This document shows positions 32,606-45,500 of a DNA stretch of 64,000 nucleotides, piece by piece. Location of the stretch: assembly GCA_018417955.1 (NCBI GenBank), contig JACTVC010000011.1:866262-930261 (forward strand), given 5' to 3'. The translations under genes and the position numbers were made by a program. Under the pieces are notes generated by a model, which saw nothing but the letters and a program-made list of their open reading frames with translations, did not search any database and was not told the origin of the DNA. Position 1 is the first letter of the stretch; each line of letters opens with the position of its first letter. The stretch comes from Laccaria trichodermophora. Taxonomy: Eukaryota > Basidiomycota > Agaricomycetes > Agaricales > Hydnangiaceae.

Positions 32606-33474
32606 TGAAACGAAACAACCACCAAATAATACTTAATAGCTCTGTTGAAACAATCACACAGTCAATTCTGATCGTCAATCGACTTCAGCATAAGCCATCA
32701 TCTTGGAATGTGCGAGCTGACCTTACACTTGGTATGTTGGGTTGAAAAATAATAGCAAAAACTTATGTAAATGGGTAACGTACTAGCTCGTACTAGTGCT
32801 GGGGCTTCCCTGGTTGCCGCCAGGTTAGATGCCATGAATTCCTTAAACGCCATGGATTTGTTGGACGCCATGGGTAGCCTGTGGCCCGACACCCTCACAC
32901 ATCAACCTCTCAATGTGAAGCCTGTCTCTCAAAGGTGATTTGTTCATTCAGCAAGTTTGTGGTCAACTTGGCTAACTCTCCAGGTCAATAGTAATCAGGT
33001 GGATCAATGGGGTTAATTTACCCTGAGACCCACAACTCGCAACAACATTAGGGAAATCCTGATTGGGCTAGTCCGTACCTGGCCTAGAGTGGACTGAGTA
33101 AGAATATGGATTATATTTAAGAAACAGTGGAACACTTTTCTCACCCAAACTACCCAGAAAAAATTTGAACTTTGAACCATAACCAGGTTTACAACTGCTA
33201 CAACTCAAATGTCTGAACCTCGTCAGCTTCATGCACGTAAATTGATACCAGTCATCCTTTTGCCCCCTGTAGGCCAAGGCTGGGCAAGCACCAGAGTGAG
33301 TACACTGCCTCCACAGTTTGCCATGTCGCTCAAAAAATTCTGAAGGGAGCTGGAAAGTCTGCCCCAACCAAGGAGGCTGAGAGGTGACTCGTGGTTAATT
33401 TTGTGCACGTTCTTTTCTCAATCTTCCCTATAGTGCGACCACCATTGAAGCTAGTGGCAATACAGTTTCCGATG
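32606..33474. other. No gene recognised
   Basis: A 99-codon minus-strand open frame (33367-33068) has no features I recognise and no clear splice context. The rest is unassigned. Confidence 0.4.
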
Positions 33475-36008
33475 ACTGGTGGCTACCACTGTTTATCATA
33501 ATACTAAGGCATATGCCTAGAGCTAAATATCTATATCTCAAGCATAATTATGAAAGGCCTTTGATTTGACTTGCTTATGTCTCTCATTCATTTAAATGCT
33601 GGGCTTCACTCATAAGTTGTAGGAGAATTACCATTGTGAATTTCATAAAGGTGGCTGGCGATTTCATTGCAGATTTTCATACTTATCCCATCCACATTCA
33701 TTGGTTTTTCATTGTGCAGCTCTCAATATCTCATTCTGAATTTCATATTTACCCCCACTGCTTTCATTGTGACTTTTCATTATTTAGCTCTCAATATTTC
33801 ATTCTGAATTTCATATCTATCCCCACTGTTTTCATTGCAACTTTTCATTATTCAGCTCTCAATATTTCATTGTGAATTTCATATTTATCCCCACTATTTT
33901 CATTGCAACTTTTCATTATTCAGCTCTCAATATTTCATTCTGAATTTCATATTTATCCCCACTGTTTTCATTGCGACTTTTCATTATTCAGCTCTCAATA
34001 TTTCATCTGAATTTCATATTTATCCCCACTTTATTCATTGCGACTTTTCATATTTACCCCCAATATTTTCATTGGGATTTTTCAAATGTATCCCACATGT
34101 CAGGGTCCATGCAATGGGCTTCCATGGAGGGTGGTCACATGACCAGTTACCAAAAATGGTCAAAAAACAAAAGTTGTAGCCCTACACTGTAGCTTCCCAA
34201 ATCTGTTTGAATTGTGTTCTGAAGTGCTCCCATTGTGGAGATATGAGGTAAAGGAATTTCAAAAGCATTGTGTTTTTTTTTGTATTTTGTGTTTTTCTCA
34301 ATGAAAACAAAACCAAATAACATGATTTCAGTATATTTAGAAAGCTAAAAGAAAGGGCTACAATTATTGTATCATGGGAAAAATGACCAAAAAAGGAAGG
34401 TGCATGCCCTACTATAACAGTCAGATATAGACTACCAAGTTTACTGATAGACTACAAAAAAGTTGGACTTAGACTACACAGTTTATTGATACACCATAAA
34501 AGACTACAAAAGTTGAACTTAGACTACAAAGTTTACTAATACACTGCAAAAGACTACAAAAGTCTATAGACTCCCATACTATAAAAGACTACAAATTTGG
34601 GTTAGGGCCAAAAGGTTATCTTGAATACAAAGTTTGTAGTGTTGAGCTTTTTCATTAGAGAAGTTTGTAGTGTCCCCTTTTTGAGACTACAAAAGGTTGT
34701 AGTGTTGCACTTTATCATTTGAAAAGTTTGTAGTGTCCGCTTTTTGAGACTACAAAAATTTGTAGTGTCCGCTTTTTCATTAGAAAAGTTTGTAGTGTCC
34801 CCTTTTTGAGACTACAAAAGTTTGTAATGTTGAGCTTTATCATTTGAAAAGTTTGTAGTGTCCGCTTTTTGAGACTACAAAAGTTTGTTGTGTGCACTTT
34901 TTCATTTGAAAAGTTTGTAGTGTCCACTTTTTGAGACTACAAAAGTTTGTAGTGTGCACTTTTTCATTAGAAAAGTTTGTAGTTGACATGTAGTTTATGG
35001 CTGTGTAGTCTAAGTCCAACTTTTTTGTAGTCTATCAGTAAACTTGGTAGTCTATATCTGACTGTTATAGTAGGGCATGCACCTTCCTTTTTTGGTCATT
35101 TTTCCCATGATACAATAATTGTAGCCCTTTCTTTTAGCTTTCTAAATATACTGAAATCATGTTATTTGGTTTTGTTTTCATTGAGAAAAACACAAAATAC
35201 AAAAAAAAAACACAATGCTTTTGAAATTCCTTTACCTCATATCTCCACAATGGGAGCACTTCAGAACACAATTCAAACAGATTTGGGAAGCTACAGTGTA
35301 GGGCTACAACTTTTGTTTTTTGACCATTTTTGGTAACTGGTCATGTGACCACCCTCCATGGAAGCCCATTGCATGGACCCTGACATGTGGGATACATTTG
35401 AAAAATCCCAATGAAAATATTGGGGGTAAATATGAAAAGTCGCAATGAATAAAGTGGGGATAAATATGAAATTCAGATGAAATATTGAGAGCTGAATAAT
35501 GAAAAGTCGCAATGAAAACAGTGGGGATAAATATGAAATTCAGAATGAAATATTGAGAGCTGAATAATGAAAAGTTGCAATGAAAATAGTGGGGATAAAT
35601 ATGAAATTCACAATGAAATATTGAGAGCTGAATAATGAAAAGTTGCAATGAAAACAGTGGGGATAGATATGAAATTCAGAATGAAATATTGAGAGCTAAA
35701 TAATGAAAAGTCACAATGAAAGCAGTGGGGGTAAATATGAAATTCAGAATGAGATATTGAGAGCTGCACAATGAAAAACCAATGAATGTGGATGGGATAA
35801 GTATGAAAATCTGCAATGAAATCGCCAGCCACCTTTATGAAATTCACAATGGTAATTCTCCTACAACTTATGAGTGAAGCCCAGCATTTAAATGAATGAG
35901 AGACATAAGCAAGTCAAATCAAAGGCCTTTCATAATTATGCTTGAGATATAGATATTTAGCTCTAGGCATATGCCTTAGTATTATGATAAACAGTGGTAG
36001 CCACTAGT
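33475..36008. mobile_element. Giant fold-back element B (2.53 kb)
   Basis: The ends ACTGGTGGCTACC and ACTAGTGGCTACC (inward) match those of element A. The arms 33475-34480 and 34999-36008 are reverse complements about 1 kb long. Every frame I compared (33636-33875 with 35608-35847; 33835-34179 with 35304-35648; 33971-34192 with 35291-35512) is identical at protein level. The arms contain TTTCATTGCGACTTTTCAT tandem units and a block shared with element A at 23.23-23.58 kb. No target duplication is visible. Confidence 0.82.
34481..34998. repeat. Spacer of element B: TTTGTAGTGTCCGC minisatellite
   Basis: About ten units of 30-40 bp (AAAAGTTTGTAGTGTCCGC, CTTTTTGAGACTACAAAAG), the same sequence class as the arrays of element A. 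Confidence 0.8.
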
Positions 36009-36092
36009 GTTCTGACACTGTAGCCTCCCAGGCCATCAGTCTTCCTACCTGCTCCAAAAAAAAAACCGATGCCAGCATCAAAGCCATCGACT

Positions 36093-36220
36093 CACAGGGG
36101 GTTAGGCATAAACGGCATTGGGGCCGTAGGTAGTTTACTAGAATGTAACGTCTGACATGGGGCTCTGCCCCGATGGACTATAAATTTGACTCAAAAAAAA
36201 AAAAAAAAAAAAAAAAAAAA
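36093..36220 (+). mobile_element. SINE-like retroposon with A28 tail
   Basis: A ~100-bp body (cacagggggttaggc... to ...AAATTTGACTC) ends in an uninterrupted run of 28 A (36193-36220). AAGCCATCGACT before and AAGCCATCAACT after form a target duplication with one mismatch. I do not see a convincing A-box/B-box pair, so it could also be a processed RNA copy. Confidence 0.6.
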
Positions 36221-36297
36221 GCCATCAACTCTGGCAGTCAAGCGCCCTTGTCGTTCCAAAAAGTAAGTTGATACATTGGATTCAAGGATCCTCACTA

Positions 36298-38640
36298 ATG
36301 TCTGCCATCAGAAAAACTTCCAAAGCTGTCAAAAGAGCGCCTGTGCGGAATTCGGAGCCTGAGAAGTCAGCTGTGACTACAGACAATGAAAGGTATGTGC
36401 ATGTTCTGGGCCACCTTGTCAAATTCTCAACATGTGGTGTAGCATCACGGACACCGACGCTAGCATCAAGGCCATGGTTGAGGCCCAACCCACTTAGGAT
36501 GATCCATCCTCCACCACAGCAGGCGCCATGGTCGACCAACATGGACTAAGCTCGGTCACAAAGACTTTGGGTCCTCTCAGTACATCTGAACATCAAGACA
36601 CTGCAGAAACCAATATCCCCAAAACAATCCATGCCTACAGACGCCAAAAAGAGTGCGTGGATCTCTCCCAGGGGATATACCATCTCACCAGTGTTAACTC
36701 CTTGTTTGCTGAGCTTTTTTCATCTTTATTTGGCTGACGAGCATACAGGGTTATGCCTGTGGACGACCCAGATACCACACCAACCCAGAACCTTGTTTCT
36801 CACGATAATCGGTTAGTGATGTCAGATTCAACCCCACTGTCTTTGTCTGAATTGTAATGTCCACAGACGCAAGGATGACATACCGGACGCTGCCCAAGAC
36901 ATCTTTTACAGCAGAAACCTGAATGCTAGGGCTCCAAATGCCTCTGCCTCTGCTACTTTTGTATTGCCTTTGGGTCTCCAGGCTATGCTAATGTATGTTG
37001 GAATGTTGGACCTTTCCTCCCACTTGGTTCACCAATTTCTGCTAGATCTGCCTCATCAAGAGTTTCCCCATCAGCAGACGCCACTTTTGCAATCAAATCA
37101 ACTCTAATTCCGGCGTATGTTTCCTTTATTACACATAGTGACATGGCACTGACAATGCATTCTACAGCAATGATTCTTCTGGTTTTCTTCCATCTTCACC
37201 ACTCTCCCGCACAACAGGGCCTGCTCCTCATTCAAGGGGCCTCTACAAAATATGTAACCACCCGGACATCCCCCCCCTCAATGTTATTGACCCTGCACTG
37301 AACTTTCACGAGCCCTTGACCCTGGACCCAGCGTCCAGTGATGAGGAATTTGATTCCACGATGCTGTCAGATGATGGGCTTCCCCTCCCTTCAGCATCAG
37401 CTGTTCCACATCCAGGGACCAACTATTTCTGCTGTATTGGCAGAGCTATCGAGGACCTGGGTTATGTAGGTTATCGATAGTGCTTGAAAGTCCAGTCCAG
37501 TCCGGTTTTTTGGCCCAAAACGAAAAGACTGAGACCCAGACCGGTCCACACAATTCCTAAAACCTCAAAAGACCGGACCAGGACCGTTCTTTTGCAAGAC
37601 TGCAGTCTTTTTCGGTCTTTGGACCAGTCTTGGTCCAAACTGGTTACAACCGGTTCAAGACTGGTTTTTCAACCAAATATGCAATAATATTTGCAATTGT
37701 GAGTCGGTAAATTTATTGAGATTCTTCGTAGCTTCAAAACGAGTGCAAGAACGTTAAATTCCGTTGAGAATTGATGTATCTACAAAAATACCAAGGTACA
37801 TCTACTATTTTCATGAAATATTTTACTATTTTATATGTATCTTTGTCAGTTTTTGGCCTAAAAATGTGATCTTAGGTGCGTTTTGAAGGGTTATTATGTA
37901 GCCACAAAAAACCGGTCTTAACCGACCAGAACGGTCCACATTAACCGGTCTTTTTGCGGTCTTTTAATCTCAAATCTGCAAGACCAAGACTGCAGGTCCA
38001 GTCTTTTGCAGTCTTGGTCCAGTCCAGTTGCAGTCTTTTTGCAGTCTTGAGACTGGATTTCCAAGCACTAGTTATCGATCAAGGATTGGGTTGGCTGGGC
38101 CAGGCAATTGGGCTGCATATGCCCCATACATTTGTTGGTATGATTGCACCAGTCATCAATGGGAGCAACTCCCCCCAGGATATACCACAGAGAAACGTCA
38201 GGCATTACACGATCTTGCTGAGGTGGAGGCATGGTGGGAGGTGGCCAAGATAATTGCCCAGAAAAGAGCTGATGAGCTAGACAATGAGTCTGCCGGCGCA
38301 AAGGAGTCTGGGCAAGAAGCTGTTGAAGTAGAGTCAGGCAGGGAGAAAGAGTCAGGTGGCTTAAAGGAGGACAACAACCAAGCAGAGTCAATGCCTGAAC
38401 CAGATCAAGATGGCGAAAAGGGCTATAGATCAAGTTCTTGCAGGTCAGGTAGCGACTTCAGCAAAACTGAGGAGGCGAAGGCATGTCAACGTGAATGGGC
38501 TCGCAAAAACCGGGGACGGGGCCATGATGAGATGGATACTGCGGAAGAGGAGGCTGATGATGAGAGGAGGATGGAGGATGAGGATGAGCAGGACAGGCAC
38601 AGCCATAGATGTAGTCCTAGCCATACAAGGTGTGCAATTG
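36298..38640 (+). pseudogene. Unknown multi-exon fungal gene cut by a 593-bp MITE
   Basis: Exon 1 starts at ATG 36298 (basic N-terminus, M-S-A-I-R-K-T-S-K-A-V-K-R) and ends before GTATGT at 36393. Other coding segments are about 36867-36974 (R-K-D-D-I-P-D-A-A-Q-D-I-F-Y-S) and about 37190-37477 (acidic, S-D-E-E-F-D-S, then G-R-A-I-E-D-L-G-Y). After the MITE the same frame continues at 38079 with R-I-G-L-A-G-P-G-N-W, W-Y-D, Y-T-T-E-K-R-Q-A-L, W-W-E-V-A-K and a long Glu/Asp/Arg-rich tail to about 38640. No domain recognised. Dropping the MITE and one target copy keeps the frame, so the insertion is the main lesion seen. The 3' end is uncertain. Confidence 0.5.
37478..38070. mobile_element. hAT-type MITE, 593 bp, inside unknown gene
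   Basis: TIRs TAGTGCTTGAAAGTCC and, from the other end, TAGTGCTTGGAAATCC. The 8-bp target duplication gttatcga is perfect (37470-37477 and 38071-38078). Same length and family as 11448-12040, but inserted in the opposite relative orientation. Confidence 0.88.
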
Positions 38641-40440
38641 CCTTGCACACCATTTGCCAATTGATGTGCAATGTCCTTTGCCTACTTTCACTTGCATTCT
38701 GCTCACCTTTAGAAAATCACCCCAGGGGGGAAATTTTGGGTGAAATATCAATATCTGGCATCAGATATGATAGAAAAATCAAAAATACCTTGCTAATGTT
38801 TGAAATCTGTTCTATTTTTGGATCCAACATGTTTGTGATATATATAAAATCTAAATATAGCTCAGATAGGTTTTACAATATAAAATTCTTAGAAATGGTA
38901 CATCCTGGATCAGTATTGATGACTGGTATGTTTTCCTATATCCTGTGTATGTTTCTCTTGCCAAAAGAGCATCCACATATGTTTTTTGTATGTCAAAATC
39001 CCTCTGAAAAAGCTGCATTCCACCAGAATATCTCAGTTGTGATAATTCTCATTTTTCTCTTTCAAATTTATTGTTACAGCTACTCAGAGCTACCAAGTGA
39101 TGTAGAAATATATTTCCGATTTTTTCCAAAAATTTCCACCTCAATCAGAGATGTGGAGATGATGGATGCACAAGTCATGTTCTGGATGACCTTTTCCAAG
39201 TAACAAACAATTGTCAACAAAGCCAGCTTTTGAGAGAAAAATCATGGAAATGCATTTTGGAGGGTGTCATTCATATTATTGATTGTATCAAGCTCATATT
39301 TCCTCAGTTGCAACTTGTTTTTGACATATAATATGACTTTTGGTATTTCTATTGAGCAGCATTTGGATGGATGGCTCAGGTTCCAGCTGGATGATGTTGC
39401 GAAAGGCATTGCCAAGCAGTCGCAAATAGTTGCCTCTCTGTGGCCAGATCTTCAAAAGGCATGCTATTCATTCTTTACACCTAAATTTTAATGAAACACA
39501 AACATTCTGGTGCTCTACAAGTACAATACAGCCTGATTTTTCATGTTTCACGTTCATAGCACCCTCACAAGCAGATGGATGTGACATAGTGAACTCGGAT
39601 GACACATTTGAAGCTTTAGACAAACAGATGCAAACTTCCCAAACAAATTGAAAACACTGGAAATACAACTGAAATTGAGCAAGGAGAGGAAGACAACATT
39701 ACTCTGACAATGGTAATACATCTTAGCATGATTGTTTTACAACTTTTACCTTGCACTTTCATCAGAAGTTGCAGAAAAAGGAGTATTTTTTTTTCAAGAT
39801 AAAAAACATATCATTCCAGCAATTTGTCATTGAAAACCTGCCAGATATAGCCTACTAACATCTATAGCATAAGTGAAACAATATTAGGACAGGCATTGTT
39901 AAGTTTTGAGTGAAATAATACACCTGAAAGTCTTGTTTCCATTTTTCAAATTTCAGGAGGGTTTTAAAATATACAATTGTGTTGGCAAACCTTTCTCTGC
40001 TTGCCTAATACTCAGGGAATCAAATTAACATAATCTCAGCTAAAGGTGGATATCAGTATAAAATTATTGAGGGCTGTATCCACTTTGATAATGAAGGATT
40101 TGTTGTGAGAGTCCTTGAATAGAGTCTATTTTGTCTGATATAAACTATACTGTGTTCACAAAAATCATCCAATGGCCAAGAAGTTCACATGGATATCTTC
40201 AGAATGAAAACTTGAACAGATTCACAAATTTTCATAGAAATCAGAGGATTGTGTGGATACAGGTAATGGGAATAGGTGCAGAGGGTCACAGTAGAGCAAC
40301 TGAAAGTGCCGGAAACTCAGCTGTAGATTGAAATTCGTCTGAATTTTACTCCCTGCCTGGTAAATACATAGTGCTACCTATCTCAAATGCTAGTACTATT
40401 CCTTAGGACCTTAAAATACATTTTTCCATATTTCTTTTAT
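38641..40440 (+). other. AT-rich stretch, one possible exon
   Basis: 39355-39459 reads as a plausible coding exon (L-D-G-W-L-R-F-Q-L-D-D-V-A-K-G-I-A-K-Q-S) and may belong to the gene to its left. The rest has no supported gene. Confidence 0.35.
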
Positions 40441-41765
40441 TTCAATAACAAGTGCATGACAAGTGTGTGCAGTGCTCCTCCAGCACTTGGCACTTTCCGA
40501 GCACTGTTGATGGCTGGTTGAGCATGCCACATCTGCGCCATTTCTGGTCCTTCTTGCCTTCCATTCAACTATCAGTCCATAAACCTCAAGTCATCCAACC
40601 GCCTCTCGATGTTCATGAAACCGCCAGATACATTTCGCTCATCACGTTCGCACACCATGCGCTTCGCATTGCAGAAGATGAGCACAGGTAAGCTCGCCTC
40701 CCCAGTCTCTGCTCTGACAAACGACAACGACAGATTTCGTCTTGACGACAATGGACCACGAGTGACGAGGGATGAACATGCAACCACGACAACCAACTCC
40801 TTGCTCTGGTGAATGACAACAACTGTTGTCATCGTCCTTCCTTGACGACAATGGACCACCACTCCGAGGTTTGAGGGACAAGCATGCGACCACGACAACA
40901 GACGATCATGGCCACAACCATACCACCACGAGGGTCAAGGGTCAAGCATGCGATCACGACAGGCCTCTTGTCCATGCTCCTAAATGACGATGACAGTCGT
41001 TGTGCTTCCTTGACCACAACAGATCACCACTACAAGGGACGGTTATTTGGGTGTACCACGTCCACATCACGATGCACTTGACACAAACCTGACAATCCAC
41101 CATCACCACCCTCCACCAATGACTGCGACCGCTCATGACCACCACCAGCGAACAACAGCGGGTCATGCATGCTCACTACCTACAGACAGTGACGAGCGCC
41201 GAGCATGACCAGCACAAAGGGCAACAGGTTCCATTACCAACCAGGTGAGCTCACAAATATCCTCCCTTGCATTATACTCACAGATGCAACCCAGGTGCTG
41301 AGTGGACGACAAAGACACACCATGGATATCTGGACAGACGCACCACTCTCTCCCCACTCCATCAGTCCCCACCAATTTCTCCACTGACACAACATGAAGA
41401 TGAACCCCAGGATGATGACCACACGGCAATGACCCAGGTCATGAGGCAGTGAGTTCAAGCGCCCACACAGATTGACACGACATGACAACAGATGACCTAC
41501 ATGACAACAGACAACACCCAAGTGGACGACCTCACCAGACAACAGGCTGCGAGTGCCCACTGCCCACTGATGGTGATGGGCAACAAGTGCCCACTGGCAC
41601 CAACGGACAGCAGCAAGGTCCCACTATCACTACCTGACGTTGGACAACCAACACGATGATGGACAATGCAAGTTGTGATGTCAGCAAACAAGATGGTAGA
41701 TGTGAGGGATGGCCACCAAGTGCTGGATGGTGCGGCTGCAAGGATGTGGCTGAAGGATATTGTTT
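40441..41765. repeat. CAACGACAATGGACCAC low-complexity region
   Basis: Degenerate tandem units with GACGACAATGGACCAC and GGTCAAGCATGCGACCACGA. Composition (AC/AG-rich) opens frames on both strands; I see no gene. Confidence 0.6.
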
Positions 41766-42530
41766 TTTTCTTTTTCATGGGTCAGCAAGAACTGATTTCC
41801 CTGTTCCCTTTTGATGTATATTGGTAGATATCTTATTAGATTTTCTTTTCATTGTTGTCATTTGCCTGTATCTCGTGTGGTAAAGTAGCTAGACTGCTTT
41901 TCAGCCTGATTTCAATGTTGTTTATGGTTGTTTACCAGCAGTGTCTAAGGCTAGGTCATCCAAAAAGGGTTTGTTGCATCCAGCCATTTCAGTCGGATTT
42001 GTGGGAGGGAAACCATCTAAAGTAGTCTGAACATTATCAAATATATATCTGGTAAAGTCTCAGAGAGTGTGTCTAGGATGAACAAACCTGTAGGGCACAA
42101 AGAGTCTCTGCAGAATGAGCTTTCAGAATTGTTTACATTTGTTGTCTGAGAGCATCAATCCCAAAAGGTCATCCAAAGTTGGTTGACCCAATCCATCCAT
42201 TTCTGACATACCAACACATGAGGAACCAATTCCACTGAATGTAAATAAAAGACAGGATATCTTTGGATTGATTTACAAGGCTTTTTTGTGGGAGAAACAT
42301 ATGCAGAAGCAAAAATATTATTCTTGAGCCCAAAAGAGAGGTTTGTTTGCAGATATTGACATATTGGCTGAAAAACAAATACAGAACATCAATAGATAAT
42401 TAGGAATACAGCCATGGGTGCCCATCTGATTATATTAGATTTGTTTTCCGATGTTTTGTGACTTTTTCAACAGAGGAACCTTGTGTTTCACCTACTTTTA
42501 TATATTTGGAGAGAAATAAGAGACTGTTGA
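41766..42530. other. No gene recognised
   Basis: AT-rich DNA with only short frames and no repeat structure I can support. Confidence 0.5.
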
Positions 42531-42533
42531 TAT

Positions 42534-45500
42534 ATGTTTACCAAAAGCCCACCCCAACAAATCCTAGGCCAAACCCATGTGCCAGTGCATGCTGCAGACC
42601 CCTGGCTTGAATGCATGGTTAATGGCAAAGCACTAAGTGCAATAATGTGGGCAAGTAGGGCAATGACTACAGCCAGGGGTGACAGGCATCAAATGAGCAA
42701 GAAAAAGGGTCAGAAGAAGCCTTCATGTGCCAATCGCGGCAACGAATTGGGAGAGGACCAGGTTTCATGGGGTCAACAATGTAAATGAGTTGCAAGGAAG
42801 TCAAAGGACAATGGGGGCTCAGGCCCAGGTGAAAACTTTGCAGAAAAACTATTTCGGCTTGCAAAGAGCAAGCCACCAGTGCAACAGCCTTCAGCAGACA
42901 GAGAGGGTTCAGATGCAGTGGTGGAAGGTGCTTCTGATGAGGGTTTGGAGGTGGACGCAGAAGGTGCTTCTCAAGAGTTTGCACAAAAACTGCGTCGCCT
43001 AGTGAAGAGCAAGCCACCAGCACAAAGGCCTTCAGCAGACAGTGAGGGTTCAGAGGTGGACGCGGATGGTGCATCTGAATTGCCCACTGCATGGCCTGTC
43101 ACAAGCACAAAGGCACTGGGCAAAAGGCAAGACAATCTGCCACAATCAATGAAGCGTGGCCCATACACGGCTCATGAGACTAAGCTGGCAATGGAACTCA
43201 TGGAAACGATTGTCGCGCATTGCAAGAACATGGGTCGCATGCCTGAGTCTGTGCTGCGGAAAGGAGGGTTCAATGTGTCTCTTTCTTGGGAAGCGTCATG
43301 ATGGGACATTTGGCAGATGTACTTGCATTACCAGCCTTACAATCCCAGAAAAAGTAAGCATATACACGTCTTATATTTCCTTGTTCGTCTCAGGGTCTGA
43401 TGTTGTATACAGGTGAAGGCTCATGGGTTACTCAGGCTGTCGCCATGTACAACAATATTGTGGAGAAGTTGTTGGCCGATCAGATGGATAAATTTGTGGA
43501 GGAGATGGTGTCAGAGCTGGCCAAGCTCAGGCCTGAGATGGACAGGCAAGATTTTAAGATAACAAAAACAGTGCTGAAGCAAGTTCAAGACTTGGTAAGT
43601 CTTCAGCCTTTTTTCTCGAGCTGCCTTTTAATGATTCCTGATTTTTAGGCAACAGCCCTGGGACGTGCCAATGTCGACATGATTGGAGTCATCATTCCAT
43701 GGGATCCAGTTGCCAACCAAGCCACTACGGTTGTTACAGGCAATACAAACCTTCAGGACGTCATTGCACATTGTCAAGCTGATATCAAACAGATGCTACA
43801 TCATTTAATGACACTCCTTAGGTAAGTTCCCACCTTGACTTGCTTAAAAAATCATAGAAGGGGAATGGATTTGAAGATGATCACACTGAATTCTGTAGAC
43901 TTGGGGAAATTGCTGGGTCAGGATGTTGCCATCCTTGTGCATACTAAGGAGGTGTCGATACCAAAGTCTCCTACCATCCCAGGTGGACTGAAAAAATCGT
44001 CAAAACCATCGAGAAAAGTTTCTAAGTCCATGAAAGCTGTAGCCAACCCCTTTGACCCTGATCTTAACCTTCCAATCACCACCATGCCTGCATTGTATTG
44101 GGAGTGCCACACCACAGAAATATCAAGAGATCACACTTGAAGATGTGTCCCCCAGGTGTTGAGGTTCCAAATGGGTATGTTGTCTTCTGTTTCCATGGTT
44201 TGGCTTGAGGCTCACTGGGGTGAAGTGGAATGGGCAGGACCAGAGGTAGCAGTGGGCTCTTCGGTGTGGGCAAATTTTTTAACCCATTGCCGTGATGCGG
44301 AAATGGTCCTCAAGCAATGGCCCTGCAAGGAGCCTTTCCCTGGCGCAAAAGGCTGGTCCGTCAACAATATCAGTTCACCCAGAATCAATCTCATGTTCTT
44401 GTACATGATGAACAAGGATGACTTGAAGGATTTGGCACCTCGTATTGTAGCATGGTCTGATGGTAAGTTCCACTTACATCACACAACATCATCTGACAGA
44501 ATGGCTCTAGATTATAAGTCTCTGGATGAAGGGACCGAAGCATGGCTGGATATACCTATCATCACAGGAGTTACGGAGTCGGGGGAGGTGAAGGTCTTGG
44601 CCTGCGTCAGAAACTCTCAGCCCGAAGTCCACAATGCTGCGCAACAAAAAGATGGTGGGCTGGATGTGCTGCCTCTCCTTTGAGCGAGAGCACGCAGTCA
44701 GGCGATCGAAGAGAACACATTGAAGGTTACCAAGAAGAAGACAACCAAACACAAGTTATGTGAGGAGCCCAAACCTCAAGCCAAAGTGATATATGTGGAG
44801 GACCCCCCTTCGGACGATGATAGCGTCAACAAGTTATGACCTCCAGTAAACTTGCTAAAAGTGTCGCCTCCGACCAAGCTGGTTCGCCACCAGGGAATGT
44901 CACACCAAGCGGCAGATGGGTTGCCACAGCATGCATGCAAGCCCAAACCTTGAGGAAAAGTGGTATACACCATTGATGATGGCCCTTCTGATGAAGAAAT
45001 GGCTGACAACACTTGCCCTGCAGTGAACTCCCCAACAGCCTCCCCTCCTGCTAAGCAAATGTGCCACAAGGAAACATTGCACAGAGCAGCAGGTTCAGTC
45101 CAACCGCAAGCAGGCAATTACCATGGTATGGACCACCCTCTTGCTAAACAGGATGAAAGTCACTCATAGTTCCAGGTTCAGGTCCTCGCCAACAGAAGGC
45201 ACAAGACCCCCATGTTGCATATCAGCATCAGGTTGGTGCTCCTGACAACAGTGGCCCAGAGGTCTCCCGAACCATGAATGCACATACCAGGCCTCTGCAC
45301 CCACGCCCTGAACATATCGACAGTGGCTTGGAGCAAGTGCATAATCCCCATGGGACTTTGCAACAACCTACTGCCCAAGACGATGCTGCCTCAGACCACA
45401 CTGGGGGCTTTCGGTTCAGACCTCCTCAGGCCCAATACTATAACAATATCAACATGCACGATGAAGACAAACACGATGCATATATGGAAGACTATCACCA

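Noticed and set aside
33636..35847. Phe/His/Ile-rich frames (73-114 codons) in both arms of element B
   Set aside because: Encoded by TTTCATTGCGACTTTTCAT repeats; identity between arms follows from the inverted repeat.
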